Part shown: piece by piece, positions 12,156 through 18,620 of the stretch
Position numbering within the stretch: the stretch's first letter is position 1
Layout of the letters: each line of letters starts with the position of its first letter
Origin: DASPXY01 sp038227745
Lineage (GTDB): Bacteria > Planctomycetota > Planctomycetia > Gemmatales > Gemmataceae
Assembly (NCBI GenBank): GCA_038227745.1
Contig: JBBRPS010000065.1
Coordinates: 1 to 20,487, forward strand
Direction of reading: 5' to 3'
Length of the DNA stretch: 20,487 nucleotides
The notes under the pieces: generated by a model
What the model was told of the DNA's origin: nothing
What the model saw: only the letters and a program-made list of their open reading frames with translations
The model's database searches: none
Translations under genes and position numbers: made by a program

Positions 12156-12788
12156 ATGTCCTACAACGACTTTTCGCTGGAGACGATTTCCTCGGTCCTC
12201 GGCGTCAGTGCGGGGCCTGCGGACCTGTTTCCACACCTCGACCCGGCCCCGGTCCCCCCGTGGCTGCGCGACATGCTCGACCGCGGCATGCGCCAGGTCC
12301 TGCTCAGCGAGAAAGCCCGCAGCGAGTTCATCGTCGTTCCCGTCCTGCTGGCCTGCCAGGAGATGAGCACCGGCGCGCTCGCCATCTACTCGGGCCAGCG
12401 GCTCGACGTCGATCCGGCGCGCGGCCTGGTCGGCGAGTGCGACTTCATTCTCTCGGCCGCCCCGCCCGTGCCGGCGCTCCGGGCCCCGCTCGTGACCATC
12501 GTCGAGGCGAAGCGGAACGAGGTGGAGAGCGGCGTCTGGCAGTGCATCGCGCAGATGGTCGGGGCGCGGGAGTTTAACCAGCGAGCCGGGACCGGCCCGG
12601 CGGTGGTGTACGGCTGCGTGACCAACGGTGAGGCCTGGCAGTTCCTGCGCCTGGCGGATTCCGTGGCGGGGATTGATCGACGTCGGTATTACATCGATAA
12701 CATCGGGGGGATCCTCGCTGTGCTGGGGGCGATTGTGTCCACCGCGGGGCCACCTGCCCAGGTACCGCCGCCGACCGGGGCCGAATGA
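12156..12788 (+). CDS. Hypothetical protein with PD-(D/E)XK-nuclease-like motifs
   Basis: A 210-residue protein from ATG 12156. The frame is open far upstream, but that part is only the shadow of treZ, and ordinary coding sequence begins at MSYNDFSLETISSVLG. The ribosome-binding site is weak. The central motifs are GECDFIL (Glu94, Asp96), then VTIVEAKRNEVESG (Glu117, Lys119), then QCIAQM (Gln129, Gln133). Asp, then Glu-X-Lys, then a helix with conserved Gln is the layout of the PD-(D/E)XK phosphodiesterase fold. A conserved Glu in the preceding helix (SEKARSEF, Glu52 or Glu57) would complete it. Similar stand-alone proteins of unknown role occur in cyanobacteria and planctomycetes. There is no methylase or other restriction partner nearby. 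The tail is proline-rich. Fold assignment is inference; nuclease activity is unproven. Confidence 0.75.
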   Translation: MSYNDFSLETISSVLGVSAGPADLFPHLDPAPVPPWLRDMLDRGMRQVLLSEKARSEFIVVPVLLACQEMSTGALAIYSGQRLDVDPARGLVGECDFILSAAPPVPALRAPLVTIVEAKRNEVESGVWQCIAQMVGAREFNQRAGTGPAVVYGCVTNGEAWQFLRLADSVAGIDRRRYYIDNIGGILAVLGAIVSTAGPPAQVPPPTGAE

Positions 12789-12893
12789 CGGCGTCCCCCT
12801 GCACGACGCCCCTCTCTCCTCTCCCGCGTGAGGCGATCGCCGAGCCTGGCGTCCAGGAGAAACACCTGTTGTTGGCAAAGGAGCTTCGAGTCC

Positions 12894-13637
12894 ATGTGGA
12901 CATCCACGTTACGAACGGTCGCTGTTGTCGCTCTCCTGGCCCTGCTCGTCGGCGGCGCCGGCCGACTTCGCTCGCATTCCCGGGCCGCCGACCCGGGCGC
13001 GGATGACCCGAAGGCCGGCGAACCCAAGGCGGTCGTCCTCAAAGCCAAGGCCGCGTGGAAGGCGCTGTTCGACGGCAAGTCCCTCGCCGGCTGGAAGTCG
13101 GCCAACTTCGGCGGCGAGGGCGAGGTCGCGGTGCAGGGCGGCGCGGTCGTGCTGGAACAGGGCAACGACATGACCGGCGTCGCCTACACGCGCGGCGACT
13201 TCCCGAAGATGGATTACGAGGTGACGCTGGAGGGCAAGCGCCTCGCGGGAGACGACTTCTTCTGCACGACGACGTTCCCCGTCGGCGATACGCACTGCTC
13301 GTTTGTGGTCGGCGGTTGGGGCGGGACCACCGTCGGGCTCTCCAGCCTCGACATGCAGGACGCCTCGCAGAACGAGACGCGCACCCTCAAGGGGTTCAAG
13401 CGCGATCAGTGGTACCGCGTCCGCATCCGCGTCACCAAGGAGCGCATCCAGGCGTGGATCGACAACGAGAAGGTCGTGGACGCGGCGACGAAGGGGAAGA
13501 AGATCGGGATCCGCCCCGAGTGCGACCTGTGCCGGCCGTTCGGCATCGCGACGTGGCGCACCACGGGGGCGGTGCGCGACCTCCGCGTCCGGGCGCTGAC
13601 GGCGGCCGAGAAGACACCGGCCGGCAAGAAGGAGTGA
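12894..13637 (+). CDS. Secreted DUF1080 (3-keto-disaccharide hydrolase-like) protein
   Basis: A 247-residue protein. The ATG at 12894 is chosen because AAAGGAG lies at 12877-12883 and a signal sequence follows (MWTSTLRTVAVVALLALLVG, then GAG). The frame extends upstream to 12828 without support. The mature part has the DUF1080 opening WKALFDGKSLAGWKS, then GEVAVQGGAVVLE, and the beta-strand pair RDQWYRVRIRVTKERIQAWI followed by DNEKVVD. This is the concanavalin-like jelly roll of the 3-keto-disaccharide hydrolase family, which is heavily expanded in planctomycetes. It would act outside the cytoplasm on sugars or glycan fragments; the substrate cannot be told from sequence. It lies 105 bp after the nuclease-like gene and converges on the aldolase gene across a palindrome. 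Confidence 0.88.
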   Translation: MWTSTLRTVAVVALLALLVGGAGRLRSHSRAADPGADDPKAGEPKAVVLKAKAAWKALFDGKSLAGWKSANFGGEGEVAVQGGAVVLEQGNDMTGVAYTRGDFPKMDYEVTLEGKRLAGDDFFCTTTFPVGDTHCSFVVGGWGGTTVGLSSLDMQDASQNETRTLKGFKRDQWYRVRIRVTKERIQAWIDNEKVVDAATKGKKIGIRPECDLCRPFGIATWRTTGAVRDLRVRALTAAEKTPAGKKE

Positions 13638-13657
13638 GCGTCGGGGTTCTCGCTGTG

Positions 13658-13678
13658 GGCCGGATTGGCAATCCGGCC
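13658..13678. repeat. 21-nt palindrome between convergent genes
   Basis: GGCCGGATTG (13658-13667) and CAATCCGGCC (13669-13678) are perfect complements around a single central G. The element lies in the 40-bp gap between the DUF1080 stop and the aldolase stop, and its last base is part of the aldolase TAG stop (13678-13680). It could serve as a bidirectional terminator. The GGATTGGCAATCC core looks like another dispersed planctomycete intergenic palindrome; that family statement comes from general knowledge. Confidence 0.75.
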
Positions 13679-14730
13679 TACGACGGCGCGACTTCTCCTG
13701 CCACTGCGCGCAGGTCGTGCAGCAGGGCGGCGACATCGGCCGGCTCGGTGTCCCACGAGCCCATGAGGCGGTAGCCGCCGGCGATGCTGTAGAAGTGCCA
13801 GCCGCGCCGGTGCAGGCCCTCCGCCCACGCCTGCGGCATGTCCACGAAGACGGCGTTCGCTTGCACCGGGTACAGGATGCGCAGGCCGGGGAAGCCGCGC
13901 AGCCCCTCCTCCAGCGACCGGGCCGCGGCGTTGGCCCGCTCGGCGTTCCGCAGCCACGCCCCCGACGCCAGCACGGCCACCCACGGGGCCGCGACGAAGC
14001 GCATCTTCGCCATCAGGTGCCCCGCCTGTTTCCGCCGATACTCGAAGTCCGCGGCCAGGCCACCGTCGAAGAAGACGAGCGCGTCACCGACCGCCAGGCC
14101 GTTCTTGGTGCCGCCGAAACACAGCACGTCAACCCCCGCCTCCCACGTGATAGCCCGCGGCGGCACCCGCTGCGCCGCCACCGCGTTGGCGAAGCGGGCG
14201 CCGTCCATGTGGACGCGCAGCCCCAATTCGCGCGCCGTCTCGCCGAGGGCGCGGATCTCTTCAGGCGCGTAGAGAGTGCCCGCCTCCGTCGCCTGGCTCA
14301 GGCTGACCACGCCCGGCTTGTGGCTGTGGATGTCGCGGCGCTTGCCGGCCGTGCGCCGCACCAGGCCCGCGTCGAGTTTGCCGCCGTGGCCTTCCACTGG
14401 AACGAGCTTGATACCCGGGGCGGCGTGCTCGGGGGCGCCGCACTCGTCGGTCTGGACGTGCGCGTCGGCGTGGCAAATGACACTGTGAAAAGGTTGGCAC
14501 AGGGCGGCCAGGGCGAGGGCGTTGGCGGCGGTGCCGGTCGGGACGAAGAAGGGAAAGCACTCCGTCTCGAACAGCTCGCGCAGCAGCGCCGTCGCGCGGA
14601 CGCTCCACGGGTCGTCGCCGTAAGCGGGCGCGTGACCGCGATTGGCCTCGTGCAGGGCGGCGAGCGCTTCGGGACAGATGCCGGCGTAGGTGTCGCTGGC
14701 GAACTGGCGAACGGGGGACGTGTCGCTCAT
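13678..14730 (-). CDS. ltaE: Low-specificity threonine aldolase-like PLP enzyme
   Basis: A fold-type I PLP enzyme of the threonine aldolase family, which cleaves L-threonine or L-allo-threonine to glycine and acetaldehyde. The 350-residue length is normal. Visible features: FASDTYAGICPEALAAL at the N-terminus, AYGDDPWS, the PLP-phosphate loop VPTGTAANALAL (about 63-74), DAHVQTDECGAP, the PLP-stacking HMDGARFANAVA (Asp176) and the Schiff-base Lys209 in FGGTKNGLAVGDALVF. It starts 7 bp after the stop of the PPC-domain gene with only a weak GA-rich ribosome-binding site (GAAGAAG), so it is probably translated from the DUF1501/PPC transcript. Why an aldolase follows two export-related genes is unclear. 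Specificity within the beta-elimination/aldolase group is not certain. Confidence 0.9.
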   Translation of the reverse strand: MSDTSPVRQFASDTYAGICPEALAALHEANRGHAPAYGDDPWSVRATALLRELFETECFPFFVPTGTAANALALAALCQPFHSVICHADAHVQTDECGAPEHAAPGIKLVPVEGHGGKLDAGLVRRTAGKRRDIHSHKPGVVSLSQATEAGTLYAPEEIRALGETARELGLRVHMDGARFANAVAAQRVPPRAITWEAGVDVLCFGGTKNGLAVGDALVFFDGGLAADFEYRRKQAGHLMAKMRFVAAPWVAVLASGAWLRNAERANAAARSLEEGLRGFPGLRILYPVQANAVFVDMPQAWAEGLHRRGWHFYSIAGGYRLMGSWDTEPADVAALLHDLRAVAGEVAPS

Positions 14731-14737
14731 CGTGGCG

Positions 14738-16885
14738 TCACTTCTTCGGTGGTGCCGTCACGGCCACGGTCCACGGCGTCGAGGGGTCGGCGACGCGGAC
14801 GAGCGGGCGGCTGCTCGCGGCCGGGTCGCGGTTGAACGGCACCTGGGCGTCGCCGCGCAGCACCACGCTGTACTCCCCCGGCGGCACGTTCGCGGCCACG
14901 CTCAGCTTGAGCGTCACCTCTGCCTTGTCGGCCGACACGTCGGTGGCGGCGACCTTGAAGCCCGGCGGCAGGTTCAGACCATTGAGCTGCACCTTGCCCT
15001 TGAAGTCCGGCCAGTGACGTACCACCGTCACTTTCGCCTCCAGAGTGCCGCCCGCCGCGATGGTCTGCTTCTCCGCCGGCAGCCGGACCGCGTAGGGCGC
15101 CTTCGGCCGCACCGCCAGGCAAACCTCGCGGATCGCCACCGAGGTGTTGATGTTGGCGACCGCCCAGCGCCGCTGCGAGCAGCGCACCGGGCGCTCCACG
15201 CGCTTGCCGTCGATCGTGGCCCACGCCCGGAGGCGGATAGCGCCGGCCCAGTCGGGGGCGTCCGCGGTGGCGGTGAAGACGACGTTGGCGAACTGCGACT
15301 GTGGGCTGACGTGGACGGCGGGGCAGGACACGCCGGGCGGCAGTCCCTCCGCCTCGACGGTCACCGGGCCGCTGTAGTCGCGGCGGTTCAGGCACAGCTC
15401 GTAATGCGCCGAGCCGCCCTGGCGGACCACCGGGCAAGTCGGGTCGCTCGGCGTCTCGTGGAAGACGACGGGGTAGAAGTCGGGTTCGGCCTTCGCGAGG
15501 CGCAGGACGTACTGGAAGCGGGCGCCGCCGCTGCGGTAACGGTCCTGGACGACGAGGCGGTACGCGCCCGCCGCAGGCGCCCGAAACGTGCCGAGCGGGT
15601 CGCGGTTGAACTGGGCCAGCGAGTTGAAGTTGATGCCGTGGTCGTCGAAGGTCGCCAACTCGTTGCCCTTGGCGTCGGTGACGATCACGAACGGGTCGCC
15701 GGGCAGGTCGAGCCGCTCGCAGAGCAAGTCCACGGCGATCGCCTCGCCGGCCTTGGCCTTGAAGGTGTACCAGTCGCGGTCGCCGGGCTTGTCGAAGCGG
15801 CCGCAGATGACCGCCGGCACCTCGACCGGTTGAGCGCTCTCCGGCGTGTCGTTCGGCTCGCGGTCCAGCACCACCGGAGCGTCGGCGCACAGCAGCGTCA
15901 CCGGGTTGAGCGCGTCCTTCAACCCCTCGGGCCAGAACTGCAGACTGCGGACGTTGAGGCTCGGCGACGGCAGGTGGGTGACCGAGAAGCGCCGCTGCTG
16001 GAGAGCGTCTTTCGGGACCGTCAAAGTCGTCTTCAGCTGTTCCAGGGGTCGGTCCTGGACGGTCCACGCCTCGACCAGCTTCCGGCCGGGCAGGTTGCGG
16101 CCGAGGAGCGTCAGCTCCGCTTTCTCGCCGGGCACGACCGCGGCGGGGAAGGCGTTCTCGACGTGCGGGTGCGTGCTGAGGACGAGTCGGTAGGGCTGGC
16201 CGCCGAGGTAGGTGGCGTCGTGCAGGCTCAGGACGTAATCGCCGTCCGCGGGGGCGACGAAGTCGAGCAGCGGGTCGGTGCGGTTGTAGTACGGCCGGCT
16301 CTGCAGCAGTTGCTTGCCGTCGGCGGTGAACAGCGTCATGCTGGCCCGCAGCGTGGAGTCGAGGCGGAAAGCCTGGCAGTCGATGACGACGCGGTCGCCC
16401 TTCGCGGCGCGGAAGCGGTAGAAGTCGTCGCCGTTGCCATCGCTGCGGCCGTTGATGGCGCAGTTGAGCGGCACCCCCTGGGCCTTCTCGGCGGTGTCGT
16501 TGCCTCGGGCTTCCATCAACTCTTCCAGGCCGCGGCTGACGGCGAACAGGCGGGCGCCGCTGATACCGTACTTGCCGACGGCGCGCACCTCATACGTCCC
16601 CGGCGGCGTGTCGGCGGCGATGCGGACGCAGAACTGGTTCGGCTTCACGAATTCGGCCCGCAGACCGGGGTGGTCGAAGTGCAGGCTCTTGACGTCGTCG
16701 AGGTCGCGGCCGGCGATCTCCAGCGCGACCTCACTCCCAACACGGCCACCGAGCGGGAAGATGCGATCGAGGCGAATATGCGGCAGTTCCCCGCGTGCCT
16801 GACCACAGAAGCACACAGACAAGACGAGAAGAGGGAAACCACGAAACACACGAAAAAAGATAGAAGGAACCGGAGCAGTCACCAC
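14738..16885 (-). CDS. Secreted PPC-domain (pre-peptidase C-terminal) repeat protein
   Basis: A 715-residue exported protein. The start is GTG at 16885, supported by GAGAGG (plus 16895-16900) nine bases upstream. The signal sequence runs through FFRVFRGFPLLVLSVCFCGQ to about residue 32. A TIG/IPT-like beta domain follows (about 34-115, FPLGGRVGSEVALEIAGRDL). Two PPC domains come next: about 130-240 (GDDFYRFRAAKGDRVVID) and about 345-470 (REPNDTPESAQPVEVP, GDRDWYTFKAKAGEAIAVDL). The C-terminus is further Ig-like beta structure (about 475-715) with no protease or anchor. Such proteins regularly sit next to DUF1501 genes in planctomycetes. The function is probably extracellular binding or adhesion. 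The N-terminal part of the signal sequence is encoded within the inverted repeat at 16829-16957. Confidence 0.85.
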   Translation of the reverse strand: MVTAPVPSIFFRVFRGFPLLVLSVCFCGQARGELPHIRLDRIFPLGGRVGSEVALEIAGRDLDDVKSLHFDHPGLRAEFVKPNQFCVRIAADTPPGTYEVRAVGKYGISGARLFAVSRGLEELMEARGNDTAEKAQGVPLNCAINGRSDGNGDDFYRFRAAKGDRVVIDCQAFRLDSTLRASMTLFTADGKQLLQSRPYYNRTDPLLDFVAPADGDYVLSLHDATYLGGQPYRLVLSTHPHVENAFPAAVVPGEKAELTLLGRNLPGRKLVEAWTVQDRPLEQLKTTLTVPKDALQQRRFSVTHLPSPSLNVRSLQFWPEGLKDALNPVTLLCADAPVVLDREPNDTPESAQPVEVPAVICGRFDKPGDRDWYTFKAKAGEAIAVDLLCERLDLPGDPFVIVTDAKGNELATFDDHGINFNSLAQFNRDPLGTFRAPAAGAYRLVVQDRYRSGGARFQYVLRLAKAEPDFYPVVFHETPSDPTCPVVRQGGSAHYELCLNRRDYSGPVTVEAEGLPPGVSCPAVHVSPQSQFANVVFTATADAPDWAGAIRLRAWATIDGKRVERPVRCSQRRWAVANINTSVAIREVCLAVRPKAPYAVRLPAEKQTIAAGGTLEAKVTVVRHWPDFKGKVQLNGLNLPPGFKVAATDVSADKAEVTLKLSVAANVPPGEYSVVLRGDAQVPFNRDPAASSRPLVRVADPSTPWTVAVTAPPKK

Positions 16886-16957
16886 CTTAGTACACCTCTC
16901 ATACGTTGACTTCCTGTCTTTTTTCGTGTGTTTCGTGTGTTTCGTGGTTTCCCTCTT
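16829..16957. repeat. Long inverted repeat spanning the DUF1501/PPC gene junction
   Basis: The left arm (16829-16860, 32 nt) is the exact reverse complement of the right arm (16917-16957) except for an extra 9-nt duplication (TGTTTCGTG-like) in the right arm. The 56-nt spacer (16861-16916) holds the ribosome-binding site and GTG start of the PPC gene. The left arm encodes about residues 9-19 of that protein's signal peptide, and the right arm reaches into the DUF1501 TAA stop (16957-16959). The CGTGTGTTTCGTGGTTTCCC core resembles a dispersed sequence seen in many environmental bacteria (general knowledge). Confidence 0.85.
16895..16900 (-). promoter_or_regulatory. Ribosome-binding site deciding the PPC-gene GTG start
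   Basis: On the minus strand the sequence reads GAGAGG, nine bases before GTG 16885. It supports that start over the later in-frame GTG that would remove the first 12 residues. It lies in the predicted loop of the surrounding inverted repeat. Confidence 0.6.
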
Positions 16958-18282
16958 TAGAGCAGTTCCGTGATCGGCCGGCCCTCGTTGAGGATCGGGA
17001 TGGGGCGCTGCGCCGCGTCGCTGAACTCCTGGCGGTAGTTGATGCCCAGGACGTGGTACATCGTCGCCAGCACGTCCTGCGGACTCGAGGCGCGGCGGGT
17101 GGGGTACTCGGCGCGGGCGTCGGTCGTGCCGATCATCTGCCCCATGCGCAGGCCGCCGCCGGCGAACACCACGGACATCGCCCCCGGCCAGTGGTCGCGG
17201 CCCGCCGTCGTGTTGACGCGCGGCGTCCGCCCGAACTCGCCGTACGAGATCACCAGCACGCGCCGGTCCAGGCCGCGCGTGTGCAGATCCTCCACGAGGG
17301 CGGCGAGGGCACGGTCGTAGCGCGGCAGCAGACTGTTGCGCAGTCCCTGGAAGTTGTTGTTGTGCGTGTCCCAGCCGCCCATGTTGACGGTGACGTAGGT
17401 CACGCCGGCCTCGACGAGGCGCCGGGCGAGCAGGGCGCTCTGGCCCCAGCTGTCGCGGCCGTAGCGGTCGCGCACGCGTGCGTCCTCGCGGTGGATGTCG
17501 AAGGCGTTGCGGCAGCGCTCGCCGGTGACGATGTCGAAGGCATCGCGGTAGAAGCGGTCATAGCCTTCGGCGGCGCCCTGCGTATCGACGTCGCGGCGCA
17601 GGTTGTCGAGGCCCTGGAGCAGCTCACGGCGGTTGCGGAAGCGGTTCAGGTCCACCTGCGGCACCAGGCGCAGGTCGCGCACCTGGAAGCCGGGACTGTT
17701 CGGGTCGTTGCCCGGCGTGAACGGGTTGCACGCCACGCCGAGATAGGCGGCGTTGGCGCTGGGCGGCGGGTTCGGTAGGCAGACGTAGGCCGGCATGCGC
17801 GGGGCGTTGGCGCCGCGGACGCGCGCCACGATCGAGCCGCAACTCGGGTTGAGGTTGTCGTTGATCTCGATGGTCGGGACGTAGCCCGTCATCATCCAGT
17901 GCGTGCCCATGCCGTGGCCGGCGTTGGTGTGCGTCGCCGAGCGCACGACGCTGATCTTGTCCATCAGCCGCGCCTGCCGCGGCAGGTGCTCGCCGATGCG
18001 CGTGCCGGGGACGTTGGTCGCGATGGGCCGGAACTCGCCGCGGAACTCGGCCGGGGCGTCCGGCTTGAGGTCGTACATGTCGATGTGGCTAGGGCCGCCG
18101 CCGAGCCACAGCAGGATGACCGCCGTGTCGCGGCTGGCCTGGCCGGCCTCCTGGGCCCGCGCCTTGAGGCGGAGGTGGTCGGCCAGCGTCAGGCCGGCCA
18201 GGCCGAGGAAGCCGACTTTCAAGAAGCTGCGGCGGCTGACGCCGTCGCAGGTGCGGTAACCCGGCCCGCTCACGTCCAGCAT
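16957..18282 (-). CDS. DUF1501 protein, Tat-exported, sulfatase-like fold
   Basis: A 441-residue DUF1501 protein. The ATG at 18282 is preferred over the in-frame GTG at 18297 because the GTG lies within the G-rich ribosome-binding site (plus 18288-18295). The N-terminus has a twin-arginine signal (SRRSFLKVGFLGLAGLTLAD, Arg17-Arg18), so the folded protein is exported by Tat. Family motifs are LLWLGGGPSHIDMYDLKP (about 57-74), GHGMGTHWMMTG, GGWDTHNNNF (about 302-311), GEFGRTPRVN (about 348-357) and GRDHWPGAMSVVFAGGGL. DUF1501 is related to the alkaline phosphatase/sulfatase superfamily and is highly expanded in planctomycetes; no reaction is established. It is the first gene of a minus-strand set, 71 bp before the PPC-domain gene. 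The usual DUF1549/DUF1553 cytochrome-type partner is not here. Confidence 0.93.
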   Translation of the reverse strand: MLDVSGPGYRTCDGVSRRSFLKVGFLGLAGLTLADHLRLKARAQEAGQASRDTAVILLWLGGGPSHIDMYDLKPDAPAEFRGEFRPIATNVPGTRIGEHLPRQARLMDKISVVRSATHTNAGHGMGTHWMMTGYVPTIEINDNLNPSCGSIVARVRGANAPRMPAYVCLPNPPPSANAAYLGVACNPFTPGNDPNSPGFQVRDLRLVPQVDLNRFRNRRELLQGLDNLRRDVDTQGAAEGYDRFYRDAFDIVTGERCRNAFDIHREDARVRDRYGRDSWGQSALLARRLVEAGVTYVTVNMGGWDTHNNNFQGLRNSLLPRYDRALAALVEDLHTRGLDRRVLVISYGEFGRTPRVNTTAGRDHWPGAMSVVFAGGGLRMGQMIGTTDARAEYPTRRASSPQDVLATMYHVLGINYRQEFSDAAQRPIPILNEGRPITELL

Positions 18283-18620
18283 GATTGTCCCCCCCACAAG
18301 ATACGAACGGTCCCCGTACTCTTACTTGTAACCCATCGGCGGACTGGCGGCAATAGTGCGGTTTGTCGCTGCGGTTCGCGGACACCCGGATGGCACCGGG
18401 TGGCTGGCAGGTATCGTGAATATAGTTTACTCGATGTCCCGCAGGGCGGCTACTCCTGGGGGTCGCGACAGGGTCGGCCCTCCTGGCTGGAATTCGTGAA
18501 TTCGTGTTCTCGGGAAAATAGGGTGGCAGCGCGGCCCCGGCTGCGGTAAGGTGCAGCGATCTCGCTCTCAATCCGTCTGTTGGTCCTCTCGTCTCTTGAA
18601 CGGGACCGAAGGAGTGCATC
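18283..18620. other. Divergent intergenic region
   Basis: This 338-bp gap separates the minus-strand DUF1501 operon from the plus-strand gene at 18621 and should carry promoters for both. Visible: the G-rich DUF1501 ribosome-binding site (18288-18295); a small hairpin with arms CACCCGG (18383-18389) and CCGGGTG (18396-18402); an A/T patch around 18416-18432 with TATAGT at 18421-18426 but no paired -35; and a short direct repeat of GAATTCGT near 18490-18505. No coding sequence is convincing. Confidence 0.5.

Noticed and set aside
14690..16909. Long plus-strand frame of 739 codons opposite the PPC-domain gene
   Set aside because: It is antisense shadow rich in Ala, Val, Arg and Gln with no domain; the minus strand has a signal peptide and PPC domains.
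18298..18620. Clear sigma-70 promoter at the TATAGT patch (18421)
   Set aside because: No acceptable -35 at 16-18 bases on the plus strand, and none for the reverse-strand TATATT either.
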